From: DASRDB01 sp035652815
GTDB taxonomy: Bacteria > Chloroflexota > Ktedonobacteria > Ktedonobacterales > Ktedonobacteraceae
Reading direction: 5' to 3'
Length of the DNA: 64,000 nt
Assembly (NCBI GenBank): GCA_035652815.1
Contig: DASRDB010000003.1
Location: 744,001-808,000, forward strand
Shown in pieces: positions 48,707-58,274 of the stretch; the first letter of the stretch is position 1, and each line of letters starts with the position of its first letter. The notes below the pieces were generated by a model. It was not told where the DNA came from. It did not search any database and saw only the letters and a list, made by a program, of their open reading frames with translations. The position numbers and the translations under genes are program-made.

Positions 48707-49768
48707 TTGAACGATCAGAGAGAACCGGTACAGGGGATGGCGACAGTGGATGAGCAAGTTTCCCCGGACAAAGATATGGAACAATTACGACAACAGGCAC
48801 ATACCTATCTACATAATCGACAATGGCAGCTTGCCCAACAGACTTTTGCTGCCCTGTTAGGTCACGACGAGCAAGATGAGGATGCCCTCAATGGGCTAGC
48901 CCTCGCGCTCGATCAACTCGGCGACTATGACCTGATGTATGAGAAGGCACAAAAGGCGTTGCGGCTCAATCCGCAATCCGCGCTGGCCCTGGCCTGCAAA
49001 GCGCGAGCGTTACAGAAGCTGGAGCGGCTCTCCGAGGCTACTATCGCCAATGACCAGGCCCTGCTGCTCGATACCAACCTCGCCCTGGCTTGGTTCAATC
49101 GAAGCGGGCAGCAATTAATCCAGCAACGTTATCCAGAGGCGCTGCGCTATGCCGAGCGCGCCGTCGAACTCAATCCCGACGACTCCCGTTCCTGGATGAA
49201 CAAAGCCCTGGCCCTGGTGAATCTGAATCGGCCTTATGAGGCGTTGGAAGCGGTCAATCGCGGCCTGTCGCTCGACCCCGATTACCTGGTCGCGCTCAAC
49301 CTCAAAGCGGAAATCCTGCGCCGCTATGGCCGCCTGCCTGAAGCTATTGCCACTCTACAACACGCGCTGGAAGCGAATCCTGACGATATTCCCGCTCTGA
49401 ATATGCTCGCGCAGATCTTCCGCACGCTCGGCAGATATGAGGAACTGCTTCCACTCACGCAGAAGCTGGTCGAGTTGACGCCTGATAGCCCTTTTGCCTG
49501 GGAAAGCCATATGTGCGCCCTGCGCGGCCTGGGGCGCTTCGAGGAAGCCAGCGAAGCCATCGAGCGCGTCATCGCTTTCAATCCTGGCATCCCGCGCTAC
49601 TGGATGATTAAGGCCGATAACCTCTATCGTCTCGAACGCTATCGCGAAGCCGTCAATGCCGCCGACCGCGCCTTACGCCTCGACGAAGAATACGCTCCGG
49701 CGCATCGCATTCACGAAAAGGCCACCCGCGCTATGTACCAGCAAAAGCGCAAAAAGCGGGAAAAATAA
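48707..49768 (+). CDS. Tetratricopeptide repeat protein
   Basis: A 353-aa soluble protein made of about nine TPR units from residue 25 to the end (for example YDLMYEKAQKALRLNPQSAL, YPEALRYAERAVELNPDDSR, LPEAIATLQHALEANPDDIP, YREAVNAADRALRLDEEYAP). TPR arrays are protein-protein scaffolds; no enzymatic domain is present. It probably starts at TTG (48707), with AGGAGG 10 nt upstream. An ATG three codons earlier out of frame is closed at once by a stop. It may be cotranscribed with the 7TM gene. Confidence 0.85.
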   Translation: MNDQREPVQGMATVDEQVSPDKDMEQLRQQAHTYLHNRQWQLAQQTFAALLGHDEQDEDALNGLALALDQLGDYDLMYEKAQKALRLNPQSALALACKARALQKLERLSEATIANDQALLLDTNLALAWFNRSGQQLIQQRYPEALRYAERAVELNPDDSRSWMNKALALVNLNRPYEALEAVNRGLSLDPDYLVALNLKAEILRRYGRLPEAIATLQHALEANPDDIPALNMLAQIFRTLGRYEELLPLTQKLVELTPDSPFAWESHMCALRGLGRFEEASEAIERVIAFNPGIPRYWMIKADNLYRLERYREAVNAADRALRLDEEYAPAHRIHEKATRAMYQQKRKKREK

Positions 49769-49770
49769 AC

Positions 49771-49810
49771 AAACGAAGAGGGCGGCCATCCCTGGTCGCC
49801 CTCTTCGTTT
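49771..49810. terminator. Terminator between TPR and WD40 genes
   Basis: AAACGAAGAGGGCG and CGCCCTCTTCGTTT form a perfect 14-bp stem with a 12-nt loop, starting 2 bp after the TPR stop and followed by ATTTA. It lies between two converging genes. Confidence 0.75.
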
Positions 49811-49826
49811 ATTTACGTCGAGGCTA

Positions 49827-51272
49827 TCAGGCCTCCCAGACCTGAATAGTGCTATTTGTCGTCTCCGGGCTATCAGTTGAAGCAATATACCTGCCATCGG
49901 GCGACCATACCAGTACGCGAATCTCCTGCTTATTTTTCGTGAACACGTAGTACGTCTCGCTTGTTGCCACATCCCATAGTTCAATATGATCGCCTGCCGA
50001 AGCGATGCTCTTGCCATCCGGTGACCAGGCCAGCGCCTCCAATCCCCATTTGTCATTTGGTCCGTGGTGCGTCACCAATACCTTTCCCGTAAAAGGATTG
50101 ACCACCTCAACGGAGTCGCCGTTGAGATACGCAATGCTCTTGCCATCCGGCGACCAGGCTACACTGGTCATGCCTCGACTGCTGTGATTATACAACCGCA
50201 CTCCCGTCAAGGCCTGCCAGACCTGCACGCTGCCGTCATAGCTCATCGAGGCAATGTAACGGCCATCTGGCGACCAGCCAAGCGAACCTACCGTATCCTG
50301 GTGCTTCGTGTAGTTGTACACTAGCTTTCCAGTACTGGTATTCCATACCTGCACGATGTTCCCATAAGCGCCAAAGAATGAAGTTGCCATAAGCTTCCCA
50401 TCTGGCGACCACGCTGTCGTATACGCGCCAGTTCCACCACTGAACGGCACATGGGCGGAAAGCGCCTGCTTTGAAGGAGTTGGTGTTATGGTTCCTGGAG
50501 TGCCAGGTGTAGGTGTCGGTGTGGAAACCTGGGTCTTTGGCACATAGCTGAGCAGAAGCTCACCGGTGTTGGCATCGTAAATCGTCACACCCATATTCAC
50601 TCCAGTCACGGCCACGCGCTTGCCGTCGGGTGAATACACGACCGAGAGAATGCTTCCAGAATTCATCCCACCATAATTCACGACATGCTTGCCCGTCGTG
50701 GCATCCCATGATTGCGCCTGAAGCGTGCCAACTACCAGCCGCTTGCCATCCGGCGACCAGTTCATAGCATACACATCAATGCCTTCCTGGACGCTAATCG
50801 TCTTCTGAAAAACGATCTTTCCAGGTGTACCATGTGGTCCGGGCGTTGGTTTTACACCCTGCTGCGTTCCTGTTCCGCCCACATGGGAGCCAGGTGTATT
50901 CGTATGCCGGGCCACGTTAAAGACCACTACCATGCTTCCCAGCAGCAACGCCAGTATGAGTACGGCTGCCAGCACACCAAGCCGTTCCATAAATTTGTTG
51001 CCGCGTTTGCGGGCCTGTTGTTTCTCCAATTGTATCTGCGCATCTCGCATAGAGATTAGCGTTCCTTTCATCTGTTTTGATCGGGATGGTGCAGATACTC
51101 GCTCGATCCGTTTCCAGACTGTTTGCAAGACGCGCTCATCGGTTTCGCTTTTTTGGGTGTATAAAGCGCGCAACGAAGCAAGCAACTGGGCATCCATCTC
51201 GGGTAACTGGTTCGGGCGATCTATCTGCTCATCCACCTTATCTGGCGAGAAAAATTCATCCTGGTTGGCCAT
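49827..51272 (-). CDS. Membrane-anchored WD40 propeller protein, probable ECF anti-sigma partner
   Basis: A 481-aa protein. The cytoplasmic N-terminus (1-95) is charged and helical, with no HxxxCxxC zinc motif. One membrane helix follows (LGVLAAVLILALLLGSMVVV, about 97-118), then a Pro/Thr-rich linker. The outer part has about seven WD40-like repeats with the recurrent WSPDGK motif (about 150-481), interrupted by one Thr/Pro insert. Its ATG directly follows the stop of the ECF sigma gene, so it is probably cotranscribed and may regulate that sigma factor in response to an external ligand. Confidence 0.85.
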   Translation of the reverse strand: MANQDEFFSPDKVDEQIDRPNQLPEMDAQLLASLRALYTQKSETDERVLQTVWKRIERVSAPSRSKQMKGTLISMRDAQIQLEKQQARKRGNKFMERLGVLAAVLILALLLGSMVVVFNVARHTNTPGSHVGGTGTQQGVKPTPGPHGTPGKIVFQKTISVQEGIDVYAMNWSPDGKRLVVGTLQAQSWDATTGKHVVNYGGMNSGSILSVVYSPDGKRVAVTGVNMGVTIYDANTGELLLSYVPKTQVSTPTPTPGTPGTITPTPSKQALSAHVPFSGGTGAYTTAWSPDGKLMATSFFGAYGNIVQVWNTSTGKLVYNYTKHQDTVGSLGWSPDGRYIASMSYDGSVQVWQALTGVRLYNHSSRGMTSVAWSPDGKSIAYLNGDSVEVVNPFTGKVLVTHHGPNDKWGLEALAWSPDGKSIASAGDHIELWDVATSETYYVFTKNKQEIRVLVWSPDGRYIASTDSPETTNSTIQVWEA

Positions 51273-51815
51273 TTATAATCCCTCCCTCTGGCGATGATAG
51301 AGCGTTCGTAAAAGATTGAGTGTGCGTGAAAGCATGACACGGACAGCGTTTTCTTGCTTCCCCAACCGCCGCGCAATCTCACCACAGGGCAGGCCGAGAC
51401 CAAACCGCAAGCGCAAGATCTCCTGTTGTAGTTCTGGCAGGCGCTGCACCTGTTCCTGCAAATGGTCATAGTCCTCTTGCCTCACCACCGAAAACTCCGG
51501 GCCGTACCTTTCGTCCTCGTAGAGGCTGTCCTCGACATACTCCAGGGCGATCCCCTGCCGACGTTGCGAACGCCGGAAGGTATCGATCATCTTATTTCGC
51601 GCAACCCGCCAGAGCCACAAGTGCTGTGCGTATTCCGGCAGCTCCCAGAACTTCTCGTTCTCTATCGCTGCCACAAACACGTCAACCAGAATATCTTCCG
51701 CGTCTTCCTGCGAGAGCGCATGTATGCGTAAATGGGTGAGTATCTCCGGCGCATATTCCCGGTACAGCCGGGCCATCGCCTCTTCTCGTTGCATCACATG
51801 CATATGTGCGCGCAT
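51273..51815 (-). CDS. ECF RNA polymerase sigma factor
   Basis: A 180-aa sigma factor. Region 2: LYREYAPEILTHLRIHALSQ, DAEDILVDVFVAAIENEKFW, HLWLWRVARNKMIDTFRRSQ. Region 4: LPELQQEILRLRFGLGLPCG, EIARRLGKQENAVRVMLSRT. Several ATGs lie at the start (51815, 51803, 51794); the first has GAGGG 4 nt upstream. It is directly followed (no gap) by the membrane WD40 gene. A long hairpin ends 57 bp upstream. Confidence 0.88.
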   Translation of the reverse strand: MRAHMHVMQREEAMARLYREYAPEILTHLRIHALSQEDAEDILVDVFVAAIENEKFWELPEYAQHLWLWRVARNKMIDTFRRSQRRQGIALEYVEDSLYEDERYGPEFSVVRQEDYDHLQEQVQRLPELQQEILRLRFGLGLPCGEIARRLGKQENAVRVMLSRTLNLLRTLYHRQREGL

Positions 51816-51871
51816 TCATCCCTCGCGTTCTTTTTGTTTGAGTACTCACTCTAAGTATCGCCTCAGCAATG

Positions 51872-51931
51872 GAAACATTACAAAAAGGCGGTGATCGATT
51901 GGAATCGATCACCGCCTTTTTGTAATGTTTC
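51872..51931. terminator. Perfect 29-bp hairpin upstream of the ECF sigma gene
   Basis: Two perfectly complementary 29-nt arms (GAAACATTACAAAAAGGCGG... and its complement) are separated by GG. It lies downstream of the HD-domain gene and just before the sigma gene on the same strand, so it should end the former transcript and insulate the sigma operon. Runs of A and T are inside the stem. Confidence 0.75.
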
Positions 51932-51953
51932 TCAAAAGAATGAGGGATTCTTC

Positions 51954-52030
51954 TGTAGGGACGCGATTCATTGCGTCCTGCCAGCCTCAATCTATATCTA
52001 AGGCAGGACGCAATGAATCGCGTCCCTACA
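51954..52030. repeat. Palindromic intergenic repeat, family B
   Basis: TGTAGGGACGCGATTCATTG and its complement at the other end give 28-nt inverted arms with a roughly 20-nt centre. The head is the same as in the tandem repeat at 17614. It lies between the HD-domain gene stop and the hairpin at 51872. Confidence 0.85.
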
Positions 52031-52062
52031 GCAATAACAGCCCTTGATGATTAAAACCTACT

Positions 52063-53523
52063 CTATATCCCCACCAGCCGCTCCAAAATCGGCAGCATCA
52101 CATCATCCCTACGCTGCCTTAACACATCGCGCAATCGTTCTGGCACAACAACACGAATGCGTCTTTGATGCTGTTCATAACGCGCAAGATCATCGGGCTG
52201 CAAGCCCGTCGCTTCGACCCAGGTTGCCAGGGCGTTCATGCCAACGGGGGGCGTATCGAACATCACCCACACGTCCATCTCCCACTTTTCGGGTCGTGGA
52301 ATATCAAACAGCACCTCGTAATCAGCTATCTCAATTTCCAGCGCCGTAGCAAGTTCGGCGGCCAGTTCTCGTTCAACACGGCGGCGCTGTTGCATATCCC
52401 AGTAGAGAGCTTCCAGGCGGTGGAACAATCTGCCAGCAAGACGGCTCACTTCCAGCACGCCTTTATAGGGTCGCCGCATCTCCAATGCATCGGCCAGCGC
52501 CCGCGAATTCCTGGGCATATTCGGCTGTGAAAGCAAGGCCAGCAGCGAGGCATCATCCAGCCCTACCAGTTGTTCAGCCGTTAAAACTTCGCTTTGCAGG
52601 GCATCATGCACCGCGCACAACAACATCATCTGCATAGCGCGGCCGGTGTGATGCCAGTAAATATTGTCGAACATCTCCTGGCGAGCGTGCAGCAGCGAAT
52701 GTAGTGGGCTGATGCCTTTGTGTGTCACCACCAGTCGTCGCTGTCCATTCACATTGGGATGAATGCGCAAGGAACTTTGCAAGCGCGCTACATCCACGCC
52801 GCCATATGGCACATTGCAAGCGCGAGCATCACGTGGCAGGTAATCCAATTTGTCCACGTCGAGCGCGCCGCTCAAGAGGCTACTTAACAGTTCATCATCA
52901 GGCGGGAGCGACCTGTGCTTGGGTGGGTCAATAAAGTCTGCTACGCGCTCGGGCGAGAGGCCATAGTCGCGTTCAAGGATGTTCGCTATCTCGCTTTTCT
53001 CGATAATCGAACGCCCCACCTTCTCGTGCAAAATGACCGGATAGCCGAGGTCTTCAATGGTATGCGAGAAGGGGTAATGCCCGATATCATGCAGCAGTGT
53101 CGCTACAATCAGCGTCTTCACACTGCTGATGGAAACTCCATACAGCCCACCTTCGCTGCCATGCCGCAGCAGCGAGCGCAGAGCGCGCAGGGCGAGATAG
53201 TAGCAGCCAAGACTATGTTCGTAGCGCGTATGCGTTGCGCCCGGCCAGATGCGATAGACGAAACCAAGCTGCTTGATCTTTTGCAAACGTAAAAAGGGGG
53301 CCGTCCCAATCAGCTTCTCTTCTCGCGGCCCTAGAGGAATCAGGTCATAGAGGCTATCACGTACCGTACTGACCGGCTGCTCGTCCGGCAATAACGGCAA
53401 TCCATGCTCATCAATCCAGACCTGCCGCATTCCAGGTTGCACGACGGGGTCTTCTAAGGGGGAAAGCTCGCTTTGTTGTTGTATAGATTGTATGCGCTGC
53501 GCAGGCTCGTCTTGTATGCTCAT
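52063..53523 (-). CDS. HD domain phosphohydrolase (dNTPase-like)
   Basis: A 486-aa soluble protein. The HD metal site is seen in TRYEHSLGCYYLALRALRSL (His), TLLHDIGHYPFSHTIEDLGY (HD pair) and LSGALDVDKLDYLPRDARAC (second Asp). These match the SAMHD1/dGTPase-like family that hydrolyses dNTPs, where the C-terminal half forms the rest of the active site. The natural substrate and any antiviral role are not shown. About 40 extra N-terminal residues are Gln/Glu-rich. Confidence 0.88.
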   Translation of the reverse strand: MSIQDEPAQRIQSIQQQSELSPLEDPVVQPGMRQVWIDEHGLPLLPDEQPVSTVRDSLYDLIPLGPREEKLIGTAPFLRLQKIKQLGFVYRIWPGATHTRYEHSLGCYYLALRALRSLLRHGSEGGLYGVSISSVKTLIVATLLHDIGHYPFSHTIEDLGYPVILHEKVGRSIIEKSEIANILERDYGLSPERVADFIDPPKHRSLPPDDELLSSLLSGALDVDKLDYLPRDARACNVPYGGVDVARLQSSLRIHPNVNGQRRLVVTHKGISPLHSLLHARQEMFDNIYWHHTGRAMQMMLLCAVHDALQSEVLTAEQLVGLDDASLLALLSQPNMPRNSRALADALEMRRPYKGVLEVSRLAGRLFHRLEALYWDMQQRRRVERELAAELATALEIEIADYEVLFDIPRPEKWEMDVWVMFDTPPVGMNALATWVEATGLQPDDLARYEQHQRRIRVVVPERLRDVLRQRRDDVMLPILERLVGI

Positions 53524-53725
53524 GGCCCGATTCTAGCAAAGATTAGGACAAATGTCCAGAGTACGTTTTTTTGTTGTGGTTGGAATGTTCAGTATAACTG
53601 CTGTGCCAAAAGTGCGAGGTGCTTCGTCTTGCATTATGTGCAGGCGCTGTCTGGCTGAGATACCTGGCTGGAAAGATAAGGTGCGTTGATGAATTTTGAT
53701 AAAACAATCGGGGCTTCCGCTCTAT

Positions 53726-53795
53726 GTCATGCTGAGCGCAGCGAAGCATCTATCAACGTGATACACGCAGATGCTTCGCTGCGCTCAGCATGACA
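53726..53795. repeat. Palindromic intergenic repeat, family A
   Basis: TGTCATGCTGAGCGCAGCGA and TCGCTGCGCTCAGCATGACA flank a short centre. The arms are near perfect. It lies in the 53524-53861 gap between the divergent HD-domain and DUF5671-type genes; no other gene is visible in the gap. Confidence 0.85.
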
Positions 53796-53861
53796 TCTTT
53801 GCTATCCCCTCTTTCGTCATCAAAGTTCATAAACACACCGTCGGCGCTGAGGAGACAGATC

Positions 53862-55505
53862 ATGGTTCGCCATCTGTACAGATTTTACCTTTACTTCGTG
53901 CTGCTCGCTATGCTGATTTTTGCCACCATCGCAACGGCACAATTCTTACAACCGCTGCTCGCGCTGACACCTCTAGGCGGTGATTATGCATCTCGTCCAG
54001 ATAGCGCAAGCCTTGTGCAGGCGACCGTCTTTGCAATCGTTACATGGCTCATCACGGGCCTGCTCGGAGGGCTGCATTACTGGCTGATTCGCCGGGATAT
54101 GCAACAAGACCCGGAGGCTGCCAATAGTGCTATTCGCTCGTTTTTCTTGAATATGACTGAATTGTACGTCGCTCCTCTCGCTGCGGGCGTACTCGCCTTT
54201 GGCGTTCTTAGCCAGCTTGGTCACACACCGGCCTATGATGTCTCATACTTTGCCGCGATTGCGCTTGCCAGCCTGGGGCTGTTCGCTTTCCTTGAATGGG
54301 AGCGCCAGCGAACCAGGGTAACTGCTGGCGCTGCTTTAGCTTTCCAACGGCTGCATCTCTACGGAGTACAATTGCTCCTGGTCATTGAATTTACATTCGC
54401 CTGGCTATCGCTAGGTGGCAGGCTGATGGATGCAGCGCTATCCGGCGGCAGCGTTTCCGGGGTTGCGCCCTGTGGCGGCTTCACGGGATGTCCCTCGATC
54501 AATTTGCTCAGCCTGACGGTGAGTATGCTCTGGTTGCTGCTGTGCTGGGTCGGCTATGGATACTTCAACCGGGATGATAGGCCTTCCCTTCTACGCCAGA
54601 TTCTGCACTTTGCCAGTTTTGCTTATGGCGTGGTTTTTCTCCTCATCGGCGCTGCAACTGGCTTCGATCTGATTCTCAAGAGCATCCTGCGCGTTCCGAT
54701 TAGCATTGCTGACATTGTGCGGCCTTCCAATACGCCCGACTTCGTCTCCGCTCTCACATTTGGCCTGCTCGTCATGGCGGTATATTACCTCTGGCTGCGC
54801 ATGTCGGCAAGCGAACGAGCCGGAGAGCCTGCCACCACCCACTCAATTCTGGCTGCTATCCTCTCCGCGCTGCTGGCTGTCTGGTTCTGGTGGGGAGTAG
54901 GCTCAACACTGCTTAACATGCTTGAGAGCCTGTTGCCTGCCGGTAACGTGCCGCAAGCCCAGGATTGGGCCGCCGGACTGGCTTCGATTCTTACCGGTCT
55001 GGCATACCTTCCCCTGGCTTATATCCTGCATCGATGGAGCGCCCGAGAACCAGCTACAGCCGCTCCGGCATGGCGGGGCTTCCTCTTCGCGCTCCTGGGG
55101 GGCGGAATACTGGCGGGAGCCATTGGTGGTGCGGTAGCGCTCTACGCCTTGATAACCTCCGCGCTCGGTTCGCCCCTTGATAACTGGGTGCATGTTGCGC
55201 GTATTGGACTGGCCGCAGTCATTAGCGCGGCTATTGTGGTCGCGGCATCTCTCTGGCTGGCGCTGCGCGAACAGCTTTTCAAGAGATCGCTCTCCCAGCT
55301 TCAACCACCATCACCCGTTGAACAGCAGCCTGCTTCTCCCACTCTTGAATCAATACTAGACGACCTGCTAGCGCACAAAATCACACGGGATGAGGCTGCT
55401 TCCCGCATTCGTGCTTTGTCCCTGCAACCGGAAAATGACGCAGGGAAGCAAAGCGTCCCCAATAGCGATCTTTCCGATGGCTCAAAAGCATCTCTCTTAG
55501 AGTAG
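53862..55505 (+). CDS. Polytopic membrane protein, DUF5671-like
   Basis: A 547-aa protein with about 12 hydrophobic segments arranged in repeated blocks starting with an RxxYxY-like segment (MVRHLYRFYLYFVLLAML; LLRQILHFASFAYGVVFLLI), as in DUF5671 proteins. Function unknown. The soluble C-terminus (about 485-547) contains LDDLLAHKITRDEAASRIRAL, like a short SHOCT-type oligomerisation segment. The ATG at 53862 has GAGGAG 7 nt upstream; the frame from 53790 overlaps the family A repeat. Confidence 0.72.
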   Translation: MVRHLYRFYLYFVLLAMLIFATIATAQFLQPLLALTPLGGDYASRPDSASLVQATVFAIVTWLITGLLGGLHYWLIRRDMQQDPEAANSAIRSFFLNMTELYVAPLAAGVLAFGVLSQLGHTPAYDVSYFAAIALASLGLFAFLEWERQRTRVTAGAALAFQRLHLYGVQLLLVIEFTFAWLSLGGRLMDAALSGGSVSGVAPCGGFTGCPSINLLSLTVSMLWLLLCWVGYGYFNRDDRPSLLRQILHFASFAYGVVFLLIGAATGFDLILKSILRVPISIADIVRPSNTPDFVSALTFGLLVMAVYYLWLRMSASERAGEPATTHSILAAILSALLAVWFWWGVGSTLLNMLESLLPAGNVPQAQDWAAGLASILTGLAYLPLAYILHRWSAREPATAAPAWRGFLFALLGGGILAGAIGGAVALYALITSALGSPLDNWVHVARIGLAAVISAAIVVAASLWLALREQLFKRSLSQLQPPSPVEQQPASPTLESILDDLLAHKITRDEAASRIRALSLQPENDAGKQSVPNSDLSDGSKASLLE

Positions 55506-55679
55506 TGCATACTTCAGAAACGGAATGTTCTGCAATATTCGACTTTCCGCCAAAATGTCTCATGTAGTCTGCTGTAAGTGATACTCAACCTTTTGCTACG
55601 TTATACATGCATGGAGAGGGAAACAAGCCATTTCCCTCTGTGTGGTGGAAGTTTGTAGAAGTGGAGTTGAACATTTCAA

Positions 55680-58268
55680 ATGAGTTCACACAAGCAGAAA
55701 GATGCGCGTCCAGCATTCAACGTGGGCCTGATTGCGCGTCTTACCCTCGCCCTCGTTGCTCTGGTGGGGAGCATCGCGATGGCATGGACACTGCTCGGCG
55801 GTCACATGACCGCACACGCGAGCGGTATCAGCACTACCTCGACCCATACCAATCCCTGGGCTGTCGCCTTTGATAGCAGTGGCAATGCCTGGGTTGCCGA
55901 ACCCAGCTGCCAGCCTGCTCCAACCTGCGCCCCGCCTTACCCCGATGGCGCGATCGAGGAGTTCACTATCACTAACGGCGCTCCCAACGTCGTGCATACG
56001 TACCCGGCTCCTACCGGAAGCCATTATGACCCGACCTTCCTGCAAGTGTATAATGGGAATGTCTGGTTCACCGATCCCAACAATAACGCTATTGGTGTTT
56101 TCAACACCAACACGCAAATCTGGACGGAATACACAACAGGTATCACAACCGGCGCTGCTCCCTTTGGCCTCGTTATCGACAGCAATCACAATCTCTGGTT
56201 TGCCGAGCGTGGCACGTCTTCTATCGGCTACTTCAATACCAGCAGCCATGCCGTTGTAGAGACGGCTGTACCAACACCCAGCAGCCAGCCCTTTGATCTG
56301 ACTTACGACAGCACGCATAACATAGTCTGGTTTACGGAAAACGCCGTTGCCAAAATCGGCAACTTTACGCCTACATCAGACGGTCACAACGTCACCATTA
56401 CCGAGTATACCAGCAACACCGTTTCAACCACCTATCCGCATATGATTACCCTCGATAGCCAGGGCAATCCCTGGTACAGCGAACAGGACGCCGATCAGGT
56501 GGCCAAATTTAACCCGACCACGCATACGGCCACGCAATACTCGCTGGTTGGCAATATTTGTCCCACGCCTGGAGTCACGCCGACGCCGTGTACGAACACC
56601 TACATCAGCGGCATCGCGGTTGATGCCAATGGCACCGTATGGGCCGATGAATTTCAGAACTCGGAGCTTATTGCGCTCAACCCAACCAACAGTGCGGTAA
56701 ACACCTTACAGCTACAGGCACATTCAGGCCCCGGCGAGGGACTGGCCGTTGACGCGCATAACAACGTCTGGGTCGCGATGCAATTTGCCAGCCTGATTGG
56801 CGAAATGCCTGTTGGCAGCAGTCCGATGCCAACGCCGACCTCGCCCGGCAGTTCGCCAACCACAACGCCGCCAACACTGCCCGCCGCGCCGGTTAATCCC
56901 ACGTGGTACTTTGCCGAGGGCCATATCGGTCAGGGCTTCCAGGAATACCTGACGCTTGATAATCCCGATACAACTCACGCCTGCAACGTGACGCTTACCT
57001 ACCTGCTCAGCAGCGGCAATCCGGTCACGCGCACGCTGACGGTTGGCAAAAACACCCGCGCCACCGAGAACGTCAACGGCGACCTGGGTGTACCTTCAAA
57101 TTCCGCAACCGCCAGAGATGTCTCGACAATTGTGCAGGTGACGAATACTCCAACCTGCCAGGGTGTAGTGGCCGAGCGCCCGATGTACTTCTCGAACGTC
57201 TTCGGCGTCTCCAGTGGTCATGATACGCTCGGCGCGACCCATCTGGGTACCAACTTCTACTTTGCCGATGTGGCGAGCATGAGCGGCTATCGCGATTTCA
57301 TTACCATTCTGAACCCGCCCGGCGGGCAGACCGCGCATATCACCGTCACCTACTACGCCGGTGGCAATGTACTTGGCACCGATACGGCGACAGTCGCGCC
57401 CGGCACACGCGGCACCATCACACCGCATGTCACGCAGCACACGGCGGCCTTCGTCTCCTCGGACCATCCCGTGATGGTCGAGCGCCCGGCCTACTTCTAT
57501 CGCTACAATGGCGGCAATGCAGGCAGCGTCTCCGGCGCGAATACCCTGGTTGGCGCGTCAGCGCTGGGCAATGACTGGCTCTTTGCCGAAGGCTATACCG
57601 GCGGCGGCTTCCAGGAGAACTTCGTCATCGCCAACCTGGATACGACAGCTAACGCAACGGCCAGCGTCACCATCACCCTTGAGTTCAGCAATGGTTCCAC
57701 GCGGACTGCAACTGTGAGTGTGCCAACAAAGAGCGTTGCGAACTGGAACGTCAATGCTCTGGCTGCCAACCAGAACGTTTCGGCGGAAATCATCTCTACC
57801 GGAGCAAAGATCGTGGTCGAACGCCAGATGTTCTTCCACTACACGCACAACAGCAATGGCCGCAGCCTCGCTGCCCAGGGCGGCACCGATGTCGTTGGTC
57901 AATCTGGCCCTGCCAGCATGAGCAACTACAGCTTTGCCGAAGGCTATAGCAACGTTGGCTACGACGAGTGGCTGACCGTCCAGAACCCGACCGCCAACGC
58001 GGAAACCATCTGGGTAACGCTGGTCAACGGCCAGGGCCATACCGTCAGCTTCTCGCTCGCGGTAGGCGCGCATTCACGTGGCACCGTTGATATCGTGCGC
58101 GCAGTCATGCAGCACTTCTGCGTTCCCGGCGCGCCTGCGGCCTGCTGGGAAATCTCGATGAGCATCCAGACCGCCGATAACAGCGTCTTCGTCGCCGAAC
58201 GCCCGATGTACTTTAATGCATCCGGCAAACAGGGCGGCACCGATGTGATTGGCTACGTAGGCGGCTAA
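55680..58268 (+). CDS. Secreted beta-propeller protein with four AERPMYF-type repeats
   Basis: An 862-aa exported protein. A signal/anchor segment lies at about residues 20-48 (LTLALVALVGSIAMAWTLLG). Residues about 50-380 form an NHL/Vgb-like propeller (PWAVAFDSSGNAWVAE, FGLVIDSNHNLWFAE, ITLDSQGNPWYSE, GLAVDAHNNVWVA), the fold of streptogramin lyase, though lyase residues were not confirmed. A Thr/Pro linker follows, then four units of about 115 aa built on W/Y-FAEG...GF.E.....N and VVAERPMYF motifs. It is probably a surface-exposed binding protein. Confidence 0.83.
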   Translation: MSSHKQKDARPAFNVGLIARLTLALVALVGSIAMAWTLLGGHMTAHASGISTTSTHTNPWAVAFDSSGNAWVAEPSCQPAPTCAPPYPDGAIEEFTITNGAPNVVHTYPAPTGSHYDPTFLQVYNGNVWFTDPNNNAIGVFNTNTQIWTEYTTGITTGAAPFGLVIDSNHNLWFAERGTSSIGYFNTSSHAVVETAVPTPSSQPFDLTYDSTHNIVWFTENAVAKIGNFTPTSDGHNVTITEYTSNTVSTTYPHMITLDSQGNPWYSEQDADQVAKFNPTTHTATQYSLVGNICPTPGVTPTPCTNTYISGIAVDANGTVWADEFQNSELIALNPTNSAVNTLQLQAHSGPGEGLAVDAHNNVWVAMQFASLIGEMPVGSSPMPTPTSPGSSPTTTPPTLPAAPVNPTWYFAEGHIGQGFQEYLTLDNPDTTHACNVTLTYLLSSGNPVTRTLTVGKNTRATENVNGDLGVPSNSATARDVSTIVQVTNTPTCQGVVAERPMYFSNVFGVSSGHDTLGATHLGTNFYFADVASMSGYRDFITILNPPGGQTAHITVTYYAGGNVLGTDTATVAPGTRGTITPHVTQHTAAFVSSDHPVMVERPAYFYRYNGGNAGSVSGANTLVGASALGNDWLFAEGYTGGGFQENFVIANLDTTANATASVTITLEFSNGSTRTATVSVPTKSVANWNVNALAANQNVSAEIISTGAKIVVERQMFFHYTHNSNGRSLAAQGGTDVVGQSGPASMSNYSFAEGYSNVGYDEWLTVQNPTANAETIWVTLVNGQGHTVSFSLAVGAHSRGTVDIVRAVMQHFCVPGAPAACWEISMSIQTADNSVFVAERPMYFNASGKQGGTDVIGYVGG

Positions 58269-58274
58269 ACGTCC

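Noticed and set aside
52063..53523. Antiviral dNTPase defence system
   Set aside because: The HD domain is dNTPase-like, but no defence partner genes or mobile context are present.
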